From: DASZMJ01 sp035551935
GTDB taxonomy: Bacteria > Planctomycetota > Planctomycetia > Isosphaerales > Isosphaeraceae
Assembly: GCA_035551935.1 (NCBI GenBank)
Contig: DASZMJ010000204.1
Span: 1 to 21,372, forward strand
Reading direction: 5' to 3'
Length of the DNA: 21,372 nt
Numbering within the stretch: the stretch's first letter is position 1; the number at the start of each line of letters is the position of its first letter. Made by a program: the position numbers and the translations under genes. The notes below the pieces were generated by a model. The model did no database searches. It saw nothing but the letters and a program-made list of their open reading frames with translations, and was not told the origin of the DNA. This document shows positions 7,782 through 15,135 of the stretch, in pieces.

Positions 7782-10166
7782 TCAGAGGGAGATCGGGACG
7801 CGCAGCCAGTAGGTCTGCTGCCGGTCGCCTCGGACGCGGAGATCGTCGAGCAGGTCGACGGGGTTCTCCTTGACGGAGGCGCGGAAGACGACCCGATTGT
7901 TCAGCTTGATGAGGACCTTCTTCGAGCAGTCGACCAGGCGGGGGCTGATCCAGACGTCGAGCCGGGTGACGCCGTCGGCCCGGATGCTGAGCTGGTTGAG
8001 CTGCGAGCTGACCGACTGGCGGACCTGGGCCGGGTTGAGGTTCTCGCCCTTTTCCGACACGGCCCCCGGCAGGGGCGTGGTCCGGCCGTTGGCGAACTGG
8101 CGGATGACCAGGCCATAGAAGCGGTCGTCGCACTCCCGGGCCGACACGAACTTGAAGGCCCGCGGGTCGGTGACCCGGCGTCGCGACGCCATCCAGTCGA
8201 ACGCCGCCGGGGCGTCCTCGGGGAAATCCTCCTGGCCGCGGCTGATGTACTGGGTGATGACGACGTCAAGATTGTTCGTCATATAGGGTTTCATGATATA
8301 AGAGCGAATGAACTCCTCGCCCGGCGCCATGGTGCCGAGGGTCAGGTAGAGCGGCATCCAGGGGGTGTCGTTGATGGCGCGGAAGACGTACTTGAAGGGA
8401 CGGCCGGAGATGGCGACGATGCCGGCGAAGTGGTCGGGGTGGCCGAGGCCGAGGTCCCAGGCCATGTCGGCGCCGTTGAGCTGGCCGCCGACGAAGACGC
8501 GGTCGCTGTCGACGGCGAACCGCTTGCGGGCGTCGCGGAGGGCCAGCACGGCGGCGGCGTGCTCGGCGGGGGAGTGGTGATACTCGACGCCCTTGTCGCC
8601 CGCGACGTACTCGGGGGCGATGACGATGTAGCCGCGGCGGGCCGCCTCGGGGCCCCACCAGGCGATCGCCGAGAGCATCCGGCCCTTCGCGGTCTCGCCG
8701 CGGCCCGAGTGCAAGGCGACGACCGCCGGGTAGCTCCGCCAGGGGCTGTAGTCGGGCGGGAGCTGGACGGCGTACTCGGTCGGGACGTTCCTCGGGTCGT
8801 CGTCGAGGACGCGGAGGATGGTCGCCTTGGTCGGGGGGGCGTGGTCGCTGGCGCGGGGGGGCGGCAGGTGGCGGGCGAGCCGATCGATCGTGTCGAGGTC
8901 GAGCGGCCGGGCGGCCTGGCCCGCGGCGGCGGGCAGCTCGAGGGTGCGCAGCTCGTCGAGGATCGAGGCGCGGTCGGCCTCGTCCTCGTCGCGGCTCCGA
9001 AGGTAGCCGAAGACCAGTGAGCGGGCCTTCCAGAGGGCCTCGGCGGCGGCGAGGTCGGCGACGGCCTTGTCGGGGCCGAGGGCCCAGCCCGACAGCGCCA
9101 GGGCGAGCTTGTTCTCGGGCGTGGTGGCCGCGGGGGCCTTCTCGAAGGCGGCCAGGCGCGGCCGGGTCGCGTCGGGGGCCCCGGCGAGCCCCTGGAGCAG
9201 CTCGACGAGCGGGGCGCCGACCCGCTTGCGGACGTCGGAGGGGAGCCGCTCGGCGGTCGCCGACAGGGCGTCGGCCGCGGCCTTGTCGGCGGCGGCGCGG
9301 GCGGCCTCCTGCTCGTTGAGGTCGCGGACCCGCTTGAGGATCTCCGGGCCGAGCCCGCGGGTCGGGAAGGTCTTCAACAGGGCCCGGACCTCGCCCGGCT
9401 GCTGGCCCTTGCGGCGGACCTCGATCTCGGCCAGGATCTCCTGGGCCTGGAGCGAGCGGACGAGGTCTCGGGCACGGCGGGCGCGGTCGCGGACCTCCTT
9501 GTCGTTGAAGTCCTTGATGAGCCGGTCGAGCTCGGGCAGGGCCTCGGCATACCAATGCGCCTCGATCAGGAACCGGCAGACCTTCTCGCGCTGGGCGAGG
9601 TCGGTCTGGTTCACCCGGGCGAGGATGCCCAGGATCACCGGCCGGGGCACGCTGTCGATCGACAGCAGGCCGTCCTTCCAGAAGCCGTCGACGCCCCGGA
9701 AGCGGACCTTCTGCGGGTCGATCTCGTTGATCGCCTGGGTCATCGTGATCTTCCGACCGATCCTGCCCTCATCGTTGGCGCCGACGTAGCTGAAGGTGCG
9801 GCGGCCGTGCCGGTCCCAGGGCGTCGCGTTGGCCTCGAGGATGTACTTGGGCATCGTGCCGACGTGGACCTGGAGCGGCTGCTCGAGCTTGAAGACCTCG
9901 GGGACCGGCTCGTTGGCGTCGGGGTCGCGGCGGGCGACCTTGGTGTTGTGGAAGATCACCCGGCGGAGGCCGTCGAAGACCGACCAGTCGGTCGTGTCGC
10001 GGTCGAGGCTGCCGCGGTAGACGACGCCCCCCTTCATCGTGATCGTGTCGGCCCGCCCGAGTGCCGCGCCGATGGCCAGGGCCGCCAGCGTCACGGTCGC
10101 GGTCGTCGCCAGTATCAGCGCCAGGGTCCGTGCCCGGCCGCTGGATCGCTCGCGGTGGATTTGCAT
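7782..10166 (-). CDS. Secreted alpha/beta-hydrolase-fold protein lacking canonical nucleophile
   Basis: The protein has 794 residues. A signal peptide or N-terminal anchor covers about 1-39 (RTLALILATTATVTLAALAI, then ALGRA). A small beta segment follows (TITMKGGVVYRGSL), then a long helical, charge-rich region of about 190-430 that resembles tetratricopeptide or coiled-coil repeats. A hydrolase-like domain covers about 445-690, and a beta-rich C-terminal part ends WLRVPISL. The hydrolase part has the expected strand YPAVVALHSGRGE, but the nucleophile elbow, normally G-x-S-x-G, reads G-Q-L-N-G with Leu563 in the serine position. The place where His is usual (RGHEDF in relatives I know) reads RGQEDF with Gln645. 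It is therefore probably a pseudo-enzyme or binding protein. The ATG at 10166 fits the signal peptide and the promoter at 10225-10252. An in-frame extension upstream would run antisense to the next gene. Confidence 0.85.
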   Translation of the reverse strand: MQIHRERSSGRARTLALILATTATVTLAALAIGAALGRADTITMKGGVVYRGSLDRDTTDWSVFDGLRRVIFHNTKVARRDPDANEPVPEVFKLEQPLQVHVGTMPKYILEANATPWDRHGRRTFSYVGANDEGRIGRKITMTQAINEIDPQKVRFRGVDGFWKDGLLSIDSVPRPVILGILARVNQTDLAQREKVCRFLIEAHWYAEALPELDRLIKDFNDKEVRDRARRARDLVRSLQAQEILAEIEVRRKGQQPGEVRALLKTFPTRGLGPEILKRVRDLNEQEAARAAADKAAADALSATAERLPSDVRKRVGAPLVELLQGLAGAPDATRPRLAAFEKAPAATTPENKLALALSGWALGPDKAVADLAAAEALWKARSLVFGYLRSRDEDEADRASILDELRTLELPAAAGQAARPLDLDTIDRLARHLPPPRASDHAPPTKATILRVLDDDPRNVPTEYAVQLPPDYSPWRSYPAVVALHSGRGETAKGRMLSAIAWWGPEAARRGYIVIAPEYVAGDKGVEYHHSPAEHAAAVLALRDARKRFAVDSDRVFVGGQLNGADMAWDLGLGHPDHFAGIVAISGRPFKYVFRAINDTPWMPLYLTLGTMAPGEEFIRSYIMKPYMTNNLDVVITQYISRGQEDFPEDAPAAFDWMASRRRVTDPRAFKFVSARECDDRFYGLVIRQFANGRTTPLPGAVSEKGENLNPAQVRQSVSSQLNQLSIRADGVTRLDVWISPRLVDCSKKVLIKLNNRVVFRASVKENPVDLLDDLRVRGDRQQTYWLRVPISL

Positions 10167-10224
10167 GCTCGGGCATCCCGTCGTCGGAGGGGCCGCCGTT
10201 CCCGGACTTCGGGGGGACCCCTCC

Positions 10225-10252
10225 ATTCTGACCGATCCGGCCGGCCCGTCAA
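10225..10252 (-). promoter_or_regulatory. Sigma-70-like promoter for the hydrolase-fold gene
   Basis: On the minus strand TTGACG (10252-10247) is separated by 16 bases from CAGAAT (10230-10225). The -35 box matches the consensus at five of six positions. Transcription would start near 10218, giving an untranslated leader of about 50 bases before the ATG at 10166. The site also supports the downstream start choice for that gene. Confidence 0.5.
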
Positions 10253-10325
10253 GCGCCCCGGGGCCTGGCGACCGGGGCCCGTCGGCCAGTACGCTGGGAC
10301 GTCCGGAGGGTTCGAGGGACCGTCG

Positions 10326-10814
10326 ATGCCGCCACCGGCCGAGCCGATCCGATTCCGTTGTTTCCATTGCGGCGCCCTGCTGGGCGTGGTCCGCTCGAAG
10401 GCGGGTTCGGTCGTCTCGTGCCCGCGGTGCGGCCTGGGCCTGATCGTGCCGCCGCCGGCCGGCGCGGCCGACCCGCCGACGACCTTCGAGCTCGAGGTCT
10501 CGGGCGGCCCGAGTCCGCTCGAATCCACCCCGTCTCCTGCCCCGGCGATCGACCCACCCCCTGCCCCGGCCCCCGACCAGCCCATGCCGGCGGCCGACCC
10601 CGCGGGCGCGGCCTTGCCGTTCCGGGTCGAGCCGATCCCGCTCCACGCCGAGATCCCTTCGCTCCTGGCCGACCGCCGCGCGCCCCGCTCGCGGGACCTC
10701 GTGACGCTGCCAAGGGCCGCCATCCTCGCCTGGTCCCTCTTCGCCAGCCTAGCCCTGGCCATGGCGTTCGTCGCCGGCATGATGGTCGGCCACTACCTCT
10801 GGACGAAGCCCTGA
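10326..10814 (+). CDS. Zinc-ribbon protein with C-terminal membrane anchor
   Basis: The protein has 162 residues. The N-terminus is a zinc ribbon with CFHC (12, 15) and CPRC (32, 35), within IRFRCFHCGALLGVV and VVSCPRCGLGLIVP. This type is common in planctomycete regulatory or scaffold proteins. A long Pro/Ala-rich linker (about 45-125) follows, then one transmembrane helix near the C-terminus (AAILAWSLFASLALAMAF, about 131-158). The protein is expected to sit in the membrane with the ribbon in the cytoplasm. The ATG at 10326 has GAGGG 7 nt upstream. The frame is open far upstream on this strand, but that part is antisense to the hydrolase-fold gene and is not counted. It diverges from that gene and lies 82 bases before the RluA-family gene. 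The function is unknown. Confidence 0.8.
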   Translation: MPPPAEPIRFRCFHCGALLGVVRSKAGSVVSCPRCGLGLIVPPPAGAADPPTTFELEVSGGPSPLESTPSPAPAIDPPPAPAPDQPMPAADPAGAALPFRVEPIPLHAEIPSLLADRRAPRSRDLVTLPRAAILAWSLFASLALAMAFVAGMMVGHYLWTKP

Positions 10815-10847
10815 TCGCGGCGATCCTGGCGGCCCGGCGGCGTGGCC

Positions 10848-10856
10848 TGTTAGGAT
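10848..10856 (+). promoter_or_regulatory. Possible extended -10 promoter for the pseudouridine synthase gene
   Basis: TGTTAGGAT at 10848-10856 fits an extended -10 (TG-N followed by a TATAAT-like hexamer). There is no good -35. It lies 40 bases before the ATG at 10897, in the short gap after the zinc-ribbon gene, so the downstream gene may have its own promoter. Confidence 0.3.
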
Positions 10857-10896
10857 GGGTCGTCCACCACCATCGAGCACGACTGTATATCGAAGA

Positions 10897-11802
10897 ATGC
10901 CAATCCGTATCGATAAACTGGTATCCGAGCGCTTCGCCCTGTCGCGGCGGGGGGCGCAGGAGGCGATCCGCAACGGCAAGGTGGACCTCGACGGCGAGCG
11001 CTGCGACGAGCCGGGACGGGTCGTGGCGGAGGACGCCGCGGTCGCCTTCTTCCCCGCCCGCCCCAAGGCCCGCCGCGTCCACGGCGGCCGGCTCCGCGTC
11101 CTCCACGAGGACGCTCATGTCTTGATCGTCGACAAGCCCGCCGGCCTGCTCACGCTGCCGACCGCCGCGCACGAGCCCGACACGCTCCTCGATCGCGTCG
11201 GGCAATACCTCGCGCTGCGGCACGGCGGCCGGCCGTACGCGGGGATCGTCCACCGGCTCGACAAGGAGACCTCCGGCGCGTTGGCGTTCGCCCGGTCGGT
11301 CGAGGCCCGCCGGCTCCTGATCGACCTGTTCACCGCGCACGACGTGGAGCGGCAGTACCTCGCGGTCGTCGAGGGGGCCGTGGCGCGGCCGGAGGGCGAG
11401 GTCCGGCTCAACCTCGTGACCGACGAGGGGGGCCGGCGCCGACGGGTCGCCCACGGGCCCGACGAGGGGCGGTCGGCGGTGACGCATTATCGCGTGATCG
11501 AGCGATTCGGGGTCGAGGCGACCCTGCTGGCCTGCTGGCTCGAGACCGGCCGCACGCACCAGGTCCGCCTCCACCTGGCCGCGATCGGCCACCCGGTCGT
11601 CGGCGAGCCATTGTACCGCCCGCGGTCGCAACCGCGCTCCAAGGCCCGGTCCCACCGCCAGGCCCTGCACGCCCAGGTCCTCGGCCTCCGCCACCCGATC
11701 ACCGGCCGCCCCCTCCGCGTCGAGGCCCCCGTCCCCGACGACCTCGCGGCCTTGATCGCCGACCTCCGCAATCGCTTCGGCCTGCCGAACGCCGGGGGAT
11801 GA
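10897..11802 (+). CDS. RluA-family pseudouridine synthase with S4 domain
   Basis: The protein has 301 residues. Enzymes of this family isomerise uridine to pseudouridine in rRNA or tRNA. An S4 RNA-binding domain occupies about 1-55 (IRIDKLVSERFALSRRGAQE, with GKVDLDGER). The catalytic domain begins near VLIVDKPAGLLT. The family signature GIVHRLDKETSG holds the catalytic Asp122, and the later motif LETGRTHQVRLHLAAIGHPV is intact. The ATG at 10897 is chosen because it places the S4 domain at the N-terminus; an ATG at 10855 is also in frame but lies at the presumed transcription start. The ribosome site is weak. The protein is about the length of RluC/RluD. Which uridine is modified cannot be read from sequence alone. 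The stop lies 8 bases from that of the convergent M28 peptidase gene. Confidence 0.95.
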   Translation: MPIRIDKLVSERFALSRRGAQEAIRNGKVDLDGERCDEPGRVVAEDAAVAFFPARPKARRVHGGRLRVLHEDAHVLIVDKPAGLLTLPTAAHEPDTLLDRVGQYLALRHGGRPYAGIVHRLDKETSGALAFARSVEARRLLIDLFTAHDVERQYLAVVEGAVARPEGEVRLNLVTDEGGRRRRVAHGPDEGRSAVTHYRVIERFGVEATLLACWLETGRTHQVRLHLAAIGHPVVGEPLYRPRSQPRSKARSHRQALHAQVLGLRHPITGRPLRVEAPVPDDLAALIADLRNRFGLPNAGG

Positions 11803-11810
11803 GGGGATTC

Positions 11811-12968
11811 TCATAAAACCGTGAACAAGATCACCTGCGCGATGCGGATCACCGTCGTCCGCTCGTCGGCGGTGATCGTGCCGCGGGCGATGGCGGCGTC
11901 GAGGGTGCGGAGGGCGCGGTTCATGAGGAGGAGCTTGGTGGGGCCGATCTTGAAGTCGTCGCGGTGGTCGAGCAGGGTCTTCAACACGTCGCGCACCGCC
12001 TTCGGCTCGTCGGCGGCGAATTCGGGCGCCTCGACCCATTTCGGCAACGTCGGCGCGACGGCGGCGCGGCCGAGCAGGGCGATGATGAGGCGGCTGATCG
12101 CCTCGAACTTGGGGTAGTCCAGGGTCTCGGGCGTGTCGCGGGGGGTGTGGTAGCGGGGGTTCTCGCCGGTGCTGAAGAAGAGGTAGGGGACCCGCCGGCG
12201 CTGGAAGGGGCCGTAATCGCTGCGGTCGAGGATCAGGAAGTCGGTCCCGAGCAGGCCCAGCTTCAGCTTGCTCCCCGTCTCGGTCGAGGCGGCGATCCAG
12301 GGGCGGAGGCCCGGCGCGTGCTCACTTCCGAAGACGAAGACGTACGGCTCGCAGACCCCGCCGAGGGCACGGCTGATCATGTCGGCGGTGATGAATAATC
12401 GGATTTTCTCGATCGGCACCGGCGGATTCCGGACGAAGTGGCGCGAGCCGAACAGCCCGATCTCCTCGAGGTCGAAGCCGAGGAACATGACGCTCCGCTT
12501 CGGCCGGGCGTCGCCCGTCGCACTCGCGAGGCAGCGGGCGGCCTCGAGCACCATGGCGACGCCCGAGGCGTTGTCGTCGGCGCCGGGGTAGAGGACGCCC
12601 TTGCGGACGCCGAGGTGGTCGTAGTGCGCCGCGAGGATGATCCACTGGTCGCGCAGGTCCGGGTCATTGCCGACGAGCCTCGCGCCGACGTTGCGGCCGG
12701 GGGTCTCGCCGGGGATCTCCTGGGTGTACGAGCCGTCGAAGAGGGGTTCGAGCTTGAGGGCCTTGAACTCGGCGACGAGGTACTCGGCCGCCTTCTTCCC
12801 CCCCTCGCCGCGACGGCCGGCGAACTCGGGAGATGCAAGGGTCTCGACGTGTCGCTTCAGCCGCGACAGCTCGGGCCGGGGCAACGAGCCGTCGTCGGCT
12901 CGGGCCGGGCCATTCCAGGCCGCCACGATCGTCAAGGCGAGCACGGCCCGCGGCATCACCCTCGGCAT
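11811..12968 (-). CDS. Secreted M28-family metallopeptidase
   Basis: The protein has 385 residues with a signal peptide (MPRAVLALTIVAAWNGPARA, cleavage after about residue 24). The M28 zinc-aminopeptidase fold is recognised by its ligand set in order: H115 and D117 in AAHYDHLG, D131 in PGADDNASG, the catalytic pair E168/E169 in FDLEEIG, D196 in FITADMIS and H274 in YHTPRDT. All ligands are present, so the enzyme should be an active di-zinc aminopeptidase or a related exo-acting hydrolase outside the cytoplasm. About 100 extra C-terminal residues (from about 290) are helical, with no recognised domain. The start at 12968 is used; ATG 12956 is an in-frame alternative. Neither has an ideal ribosome site, and AGGAGG lies about 24 nt upstream. 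The gene converges closely with the RluA-family gene. Confidence 0.92.
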   Translation of the reverse strand: MPRVMPRAVLALTIVAAWNGPARADDGSLPRPELSRLKRHVETLASPEFAGRRGEGGKKAAEYLVAEFKALKLEPLFDGSYTQEIPGETPGRNVGARLVGNDPDLRDQWIILAAHYDHLGVRKGVLYPGADDNASGVAMVLEAARCLASATGDARPKRSVMFLGFDLEEIGLFGSRHFVRNPPVPIEKIRLFITADMISRALGGVCEPYVFVFGSEHAPGLRPWIAASTETGSKLKLGLLGTDFLILDRSDYGPFQRRRVPYLFFSTGENPRYHTPRDTPETLDYPKFEAISRLIIALLGRAAVAPTLPKWVEAPEFAADEPKAVRDVLKTLLDHRDDFKIGPTKLLLMNRALRTLDAAIARGTITADERTTVIRIAQVILFTVL

Positions 12969-13142
12969 CGCACGCCCGGCGACCGGCGCCGGCCTCCTGG
13001 TCTTCGGCGTTGTTGGCGACGGCCCGGCCGTCGCAATCGCGCCCCGGGCCCGAAAAAAAAGCCGACCGCGGCCGGCGCGGGCCGCGATCGTGTGGCAAAG
13101 TCGTGGATGTTCGGGAGCCTCGTCTCGACAGGGAGGTGGATC

Positions 13143-13484
13143 GTGTCTCGTGGCAAGATGCTCCAGGCCCTCGTGATCGTCGGCGCCCTCGCCGGTGCCT
13201 TCGGGGCCAAGCCCGCCAGGGCGCAGGACTGGACGAATTACCTGCAATGGCCGTACACCCCGCCCCAGGTGCCGGGCAACGGGTTCCAGTATCAGCCGTT
13301 GTATGACCGCTGGTACCTGTACCCGCGCGACATGCGGATCAAGCCGCAGATCCAGGGGCCGTACTACCGGAACTGGTACGGCGGCAAGCGCATCCTCGGC
13401 ATCCGGAGCCCGCACGGGCTGCACGACTGGTACGACTCGAAGAAGTTCTACTACGGGTACCACTTCGCCCTCGACGTCTTCTGA
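13143..13484 (+). CDS. Small secreted Tyr/Trp-rich protein of unknown function
   Basis: The protein has 113 residues. The N-terminus is a clear signal peptide (MLQALVIVGALAGAFGA, then KPARA, cleavage before QDW). The mature part of about 85 residues is extraordinarily rich in Tyr, Trp, Pro and Gly: WTNYLQWPYTPPQVPGNG, YDRWYLYPRDMRIKPQIQGP, YYRNWYGGKRILG and KKFYYGYHFALDVF. It contains no cysteine and no known domain. The GTG start at 13143 has an excellent GGGAGG 6-7 nt upstream. The frame remains open upstream through DNA antisense to the M28 gene, but the ribosome site and signal peptide fix the start. An inverted repeat follows the stop. It is likely a cell-envelope or surface structural protein; this is inference from composition only. 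Confidence 0.85.
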   Translation: MSRGKMLQALVIVGALAGAFGAKPARAQDWTNYLQWPYTPPQVPGNGFQYQPLYDRWYLYPRDMRIKPQIQGPYYRNWYGGKRILGIRSPHGLHDWYDSKKFYYGYHFALDVF

Positions 13485-13509
13485 GCGGCCGCCGCGCGGC
13501 GAGTCGACC

Positions 13510-13571
13510 CGGGCACGCCCCGTCAACCGCGGGCCCTCGACGAGGGGGCCTCGGCCGGCGGGGCGTGCCCG
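13510..13571. terminator. Inverted repeat, likely bidirectional terminator
   Basis: CGGGCACGCCCCG (13510-13522) and its exact reverse complement (13559-13571) enclose 36 bases that contain a further weaker hairpin (GGCCCTCG/CGAGGG). The structure lies between the convergent stops at 13484 (plus) and 13580 (minus), so it probably ends transcription from both sides. No T-run is present, which is common in very G+C-rich genomes. Confidence 0.55.
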
Positions 13572-13579
13572 CTGCCGTC

Positions 13580-14743
13580 CTATCCCAACGCGCACGCGAT
13601 CTCGTAATAGACCCCCGCGGCCTGCCGGACCTGTTCGAGCTCGACCCATTCGTCCTTGGTGTGGGCCTGCGCGATGTCGCCCGGCCCGAGCACCAGGGCG
13701 GGCAGGCCGACCGCGGCCAACGGGCCGGCGTCGGTGCCGTACGGCACGCCGACGACCGCCGGCCGCCGCCCGATCGTCGCGGCGATCGCGTCGGCCACCA
13801 GCGGGACCCACTCCGCCGCCGCGTGCGGTGCCAGGGCCGGCATCTTGACCCAGGGGGACAGGAACTCGATCGACCCTTGATCGGCCGCTCCGACCCAGGG
13901 CCGCGTGCGGACGAACTCCTCGGCGAGCGACTGGCAGGCCGAGGCGTCCTCGCCGGGGATCACGCGGCGATCGACCTCGATCTCGCAGGAGTCGGGGACG
14001 ATGTTGACGCTCTGGCCCCCTTCGATGCGTCCGACCGACAGGCTCGGTGGCCCGAGGACCGGGTCCGGCGGCGATTCCCTCAAGTCCCGGGCGTGTTCGG
14101 CCAGGGCGCGGAGCACCAGGGCCATGCGGTCGATGGCGTTCTCGCCGCGCCAGGGGGTCGAGCTGTGGCAGGCGACGCCCCGGGCCCGGACCTTCCATCG
14201 CACCGCCCCCTTGTGGCGATCGACGAGGTCCAGCCCGGTCGGCTCGGCGACGATCGCCAGGTCGGCCCCGTGCGGCCAGGAGGCCAGGGCGGTCGAGCCG
14301 ATGTGCGTGAACTCCTCGTCGACGGTGCAGGCCAGGACCACCGAGGCCGACCCCTTCGGCCGCTCGCGGACCAGCCGCGCGAAGGCCGAGAGCATCGCCG
14401 CCATCCCCCCCTTGATGTCGCAGGCCCCGCGGCCGAAGAGCCGGCCGCCGTCGATCGCGGCGCCGAAGGGGTCGATGGTCATGCCGTCGGTCGGGACCGT
14501 GTCCTGGTGGGCGTCGAACAGCAGGGTCCGCCGGGCCCCGGGCGCCTCGTAGCGGGCGATGACGTTGTCGCGTCCCGGCGCGATCGGGATCCTCCGGCAG
14601 TCGACGCCGAGCCCGCGGAAGAAGCCCTCGAGGTAATCCGAGATCCCCCCCTCGAGGACGCCCGGCCCGGCCAGGGGCCGGCCCATCGGGTTGACGCTCG
14701 GGATGGCGACGAGGTCGGCGAGCAGTCGGGTCACGTCGTCCAA
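13580..14743 (-). CDS. M20-family metallohydrolase (ArgE/DapE/CPG2 type)
   Basis: The protein has 387 residues. It is a two-zinc amidohydrolase of the type that removes acyl groups from amino acids (acetylornithine deacetylase, succinyl-diaminopimelate desuccinylase) or cleaves peptides. The full ligand set is visible: H79 and D81 in FDAHQDTVP, D109 in GRGACDIKGG, the general base E143 with E144 in TVDEEFTHIG, E167 in AEPT and H361 in AHTKDEW. The dimerisation domain between them has RGVACHSSTP. The start is TTG at 14743, with AGGGG 8 nt upstream; GTG at residue 4 is an alternative. A promoter lies at 14787-14815. It diverges from the lysine 2,3-aminomutase cluster across a 392-base gap, so a role in releasing an acyl or aminoacyl group there is conceivable but unproven. 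ArgE versus DapE cannot be decided. Confidence 0.93.
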   Translation of the reverse strand: MDDVTRLLADLVAIPSVNPMGRPLAGPGVLEGGISDYLEGFFRGLGVDCRRIPIAPGRDNVIARYEAPGARRTLLFDAHQDTVPTDGMTIDPFGAAIDGGRLFGRGACDIKGGMAAMLSAFARLVRERPKGSASVVLACTVDEEFTHIGSTALASWPHGADLAIVAEPTGLDLVDRHKGAVRWKVRARGVACHSSTPWRGENAIDRMALVLRALAEHARDLRESPPDPVLGPPSLSVGRIEGGQSVNIVPDSCEIEVDRRVIPGEDASACQSLAEEFVRTRPWVGAADQGSIEFLSPWVKMPALAPHAAAEWVPLVADAIAATIGRRPAVVGVPYGTDAGPLAAVGLPALVLGPGDIAQAHTKDEWVELEQVRQAAGVYYEIACALG

Positions 14744-14786
14744 GGTGCGGGCCCCTAGCGGGCGTCAGTTCCGGCGAGATGGCCCG

Positions 14787-14815
14787 ATGATAACCGGGCG
14801 GTGGCGGGGAGTCAG
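14787..14815 (-). promoter_or_regulatory. Sigma-70-like promoter for the M20 hydrolase gene
   Basis: On the minus strand CTGACT (14815-14810) is followed after exactly 17 bases by TATCAT (14792-14787), matching four of six and five of six consensus positions. Transcription would start near 14780, about 37 bases before the TTG start at 14743. Confidence 0.5.
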
Positions 14816-15044
14816 CGGGCCAGCGGATTCGGGGGCGCCGAAGTGTGCTAGATTAGCGGTTGAGTTGCCCGCCCGCCGAGGCCCCAACGCCCTGGGCGAC
14901 CCCTCCCACCGCCGACCGGCACGGGGCCATCGGGCCGACGACTCGAGGCCACGACGATCGCGCCCGGCGGCCCGACCTTCCCGGTTTCGCCGATTGGCAT
15001 GAAGATCGCTGTGGGCGCGCGACGATCTTCCCGATGAGTTGGCC

Positions 15045-15072
15045 TTGTCGGGAGCCCCCGAGTCCCTAGAAT
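15045..15072 (+). promoter_or_regulatory. Sigma-70-like promoter for the aminomutase cluster
   Basis: TTGTCG (15045-15050) is separated by 16 bases from TAGAAT (15067-15072), matching four and five of six consensus positions. Transcription would start near 15079, about 55 bases before the ATG at 15136. It would serve the aminomutase, both ATP-grasp genes and possibly the GNAT/deacetylase gene. Confidence 0.45.
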
Positions 15073-15135
15073 CCCCATGATCCGGCCGCCGGCCGCTTCC
15101 TCCAGGCCCACGCTCCTCCATCTCTCTTGGGAGCC

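Larger units (their letters stand above)
14744..15135. other. Divergent intergenic region upstream of the aminomutase cluster
   Basis: This gap of 392 bases separates the M20 gene (minus) and the aminomutase gene (plus). Besides the two promoter candidates listed separately (14787-14815 minus, 15045-15072 plus), I see no coding potential, RNA gene or repeat. An isolated TAGATT at 14849-14854 has no acceptable -35. Confidence 0.5.

Noticed and set aside
7686..9020. 444-codon plus-strand frame opposite the hydrolase-fold gene
   Set aside because: Antisense shadow with biased Gly/Val/Asp composition and no motif.
10167..10646. Upstream extension of the hydrolase-fold gene
   Set aside because: It would be antisense to the zinc-ribbon gene and its promoter, and would place the signal peptide internally.
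12969..14198. 410-codon upstream extension of the M28 peptidase
   Set aside because: It runs opposite the small secreted protein and into the M20 gene in another frame; the signal peptide fixes the start near 12968.
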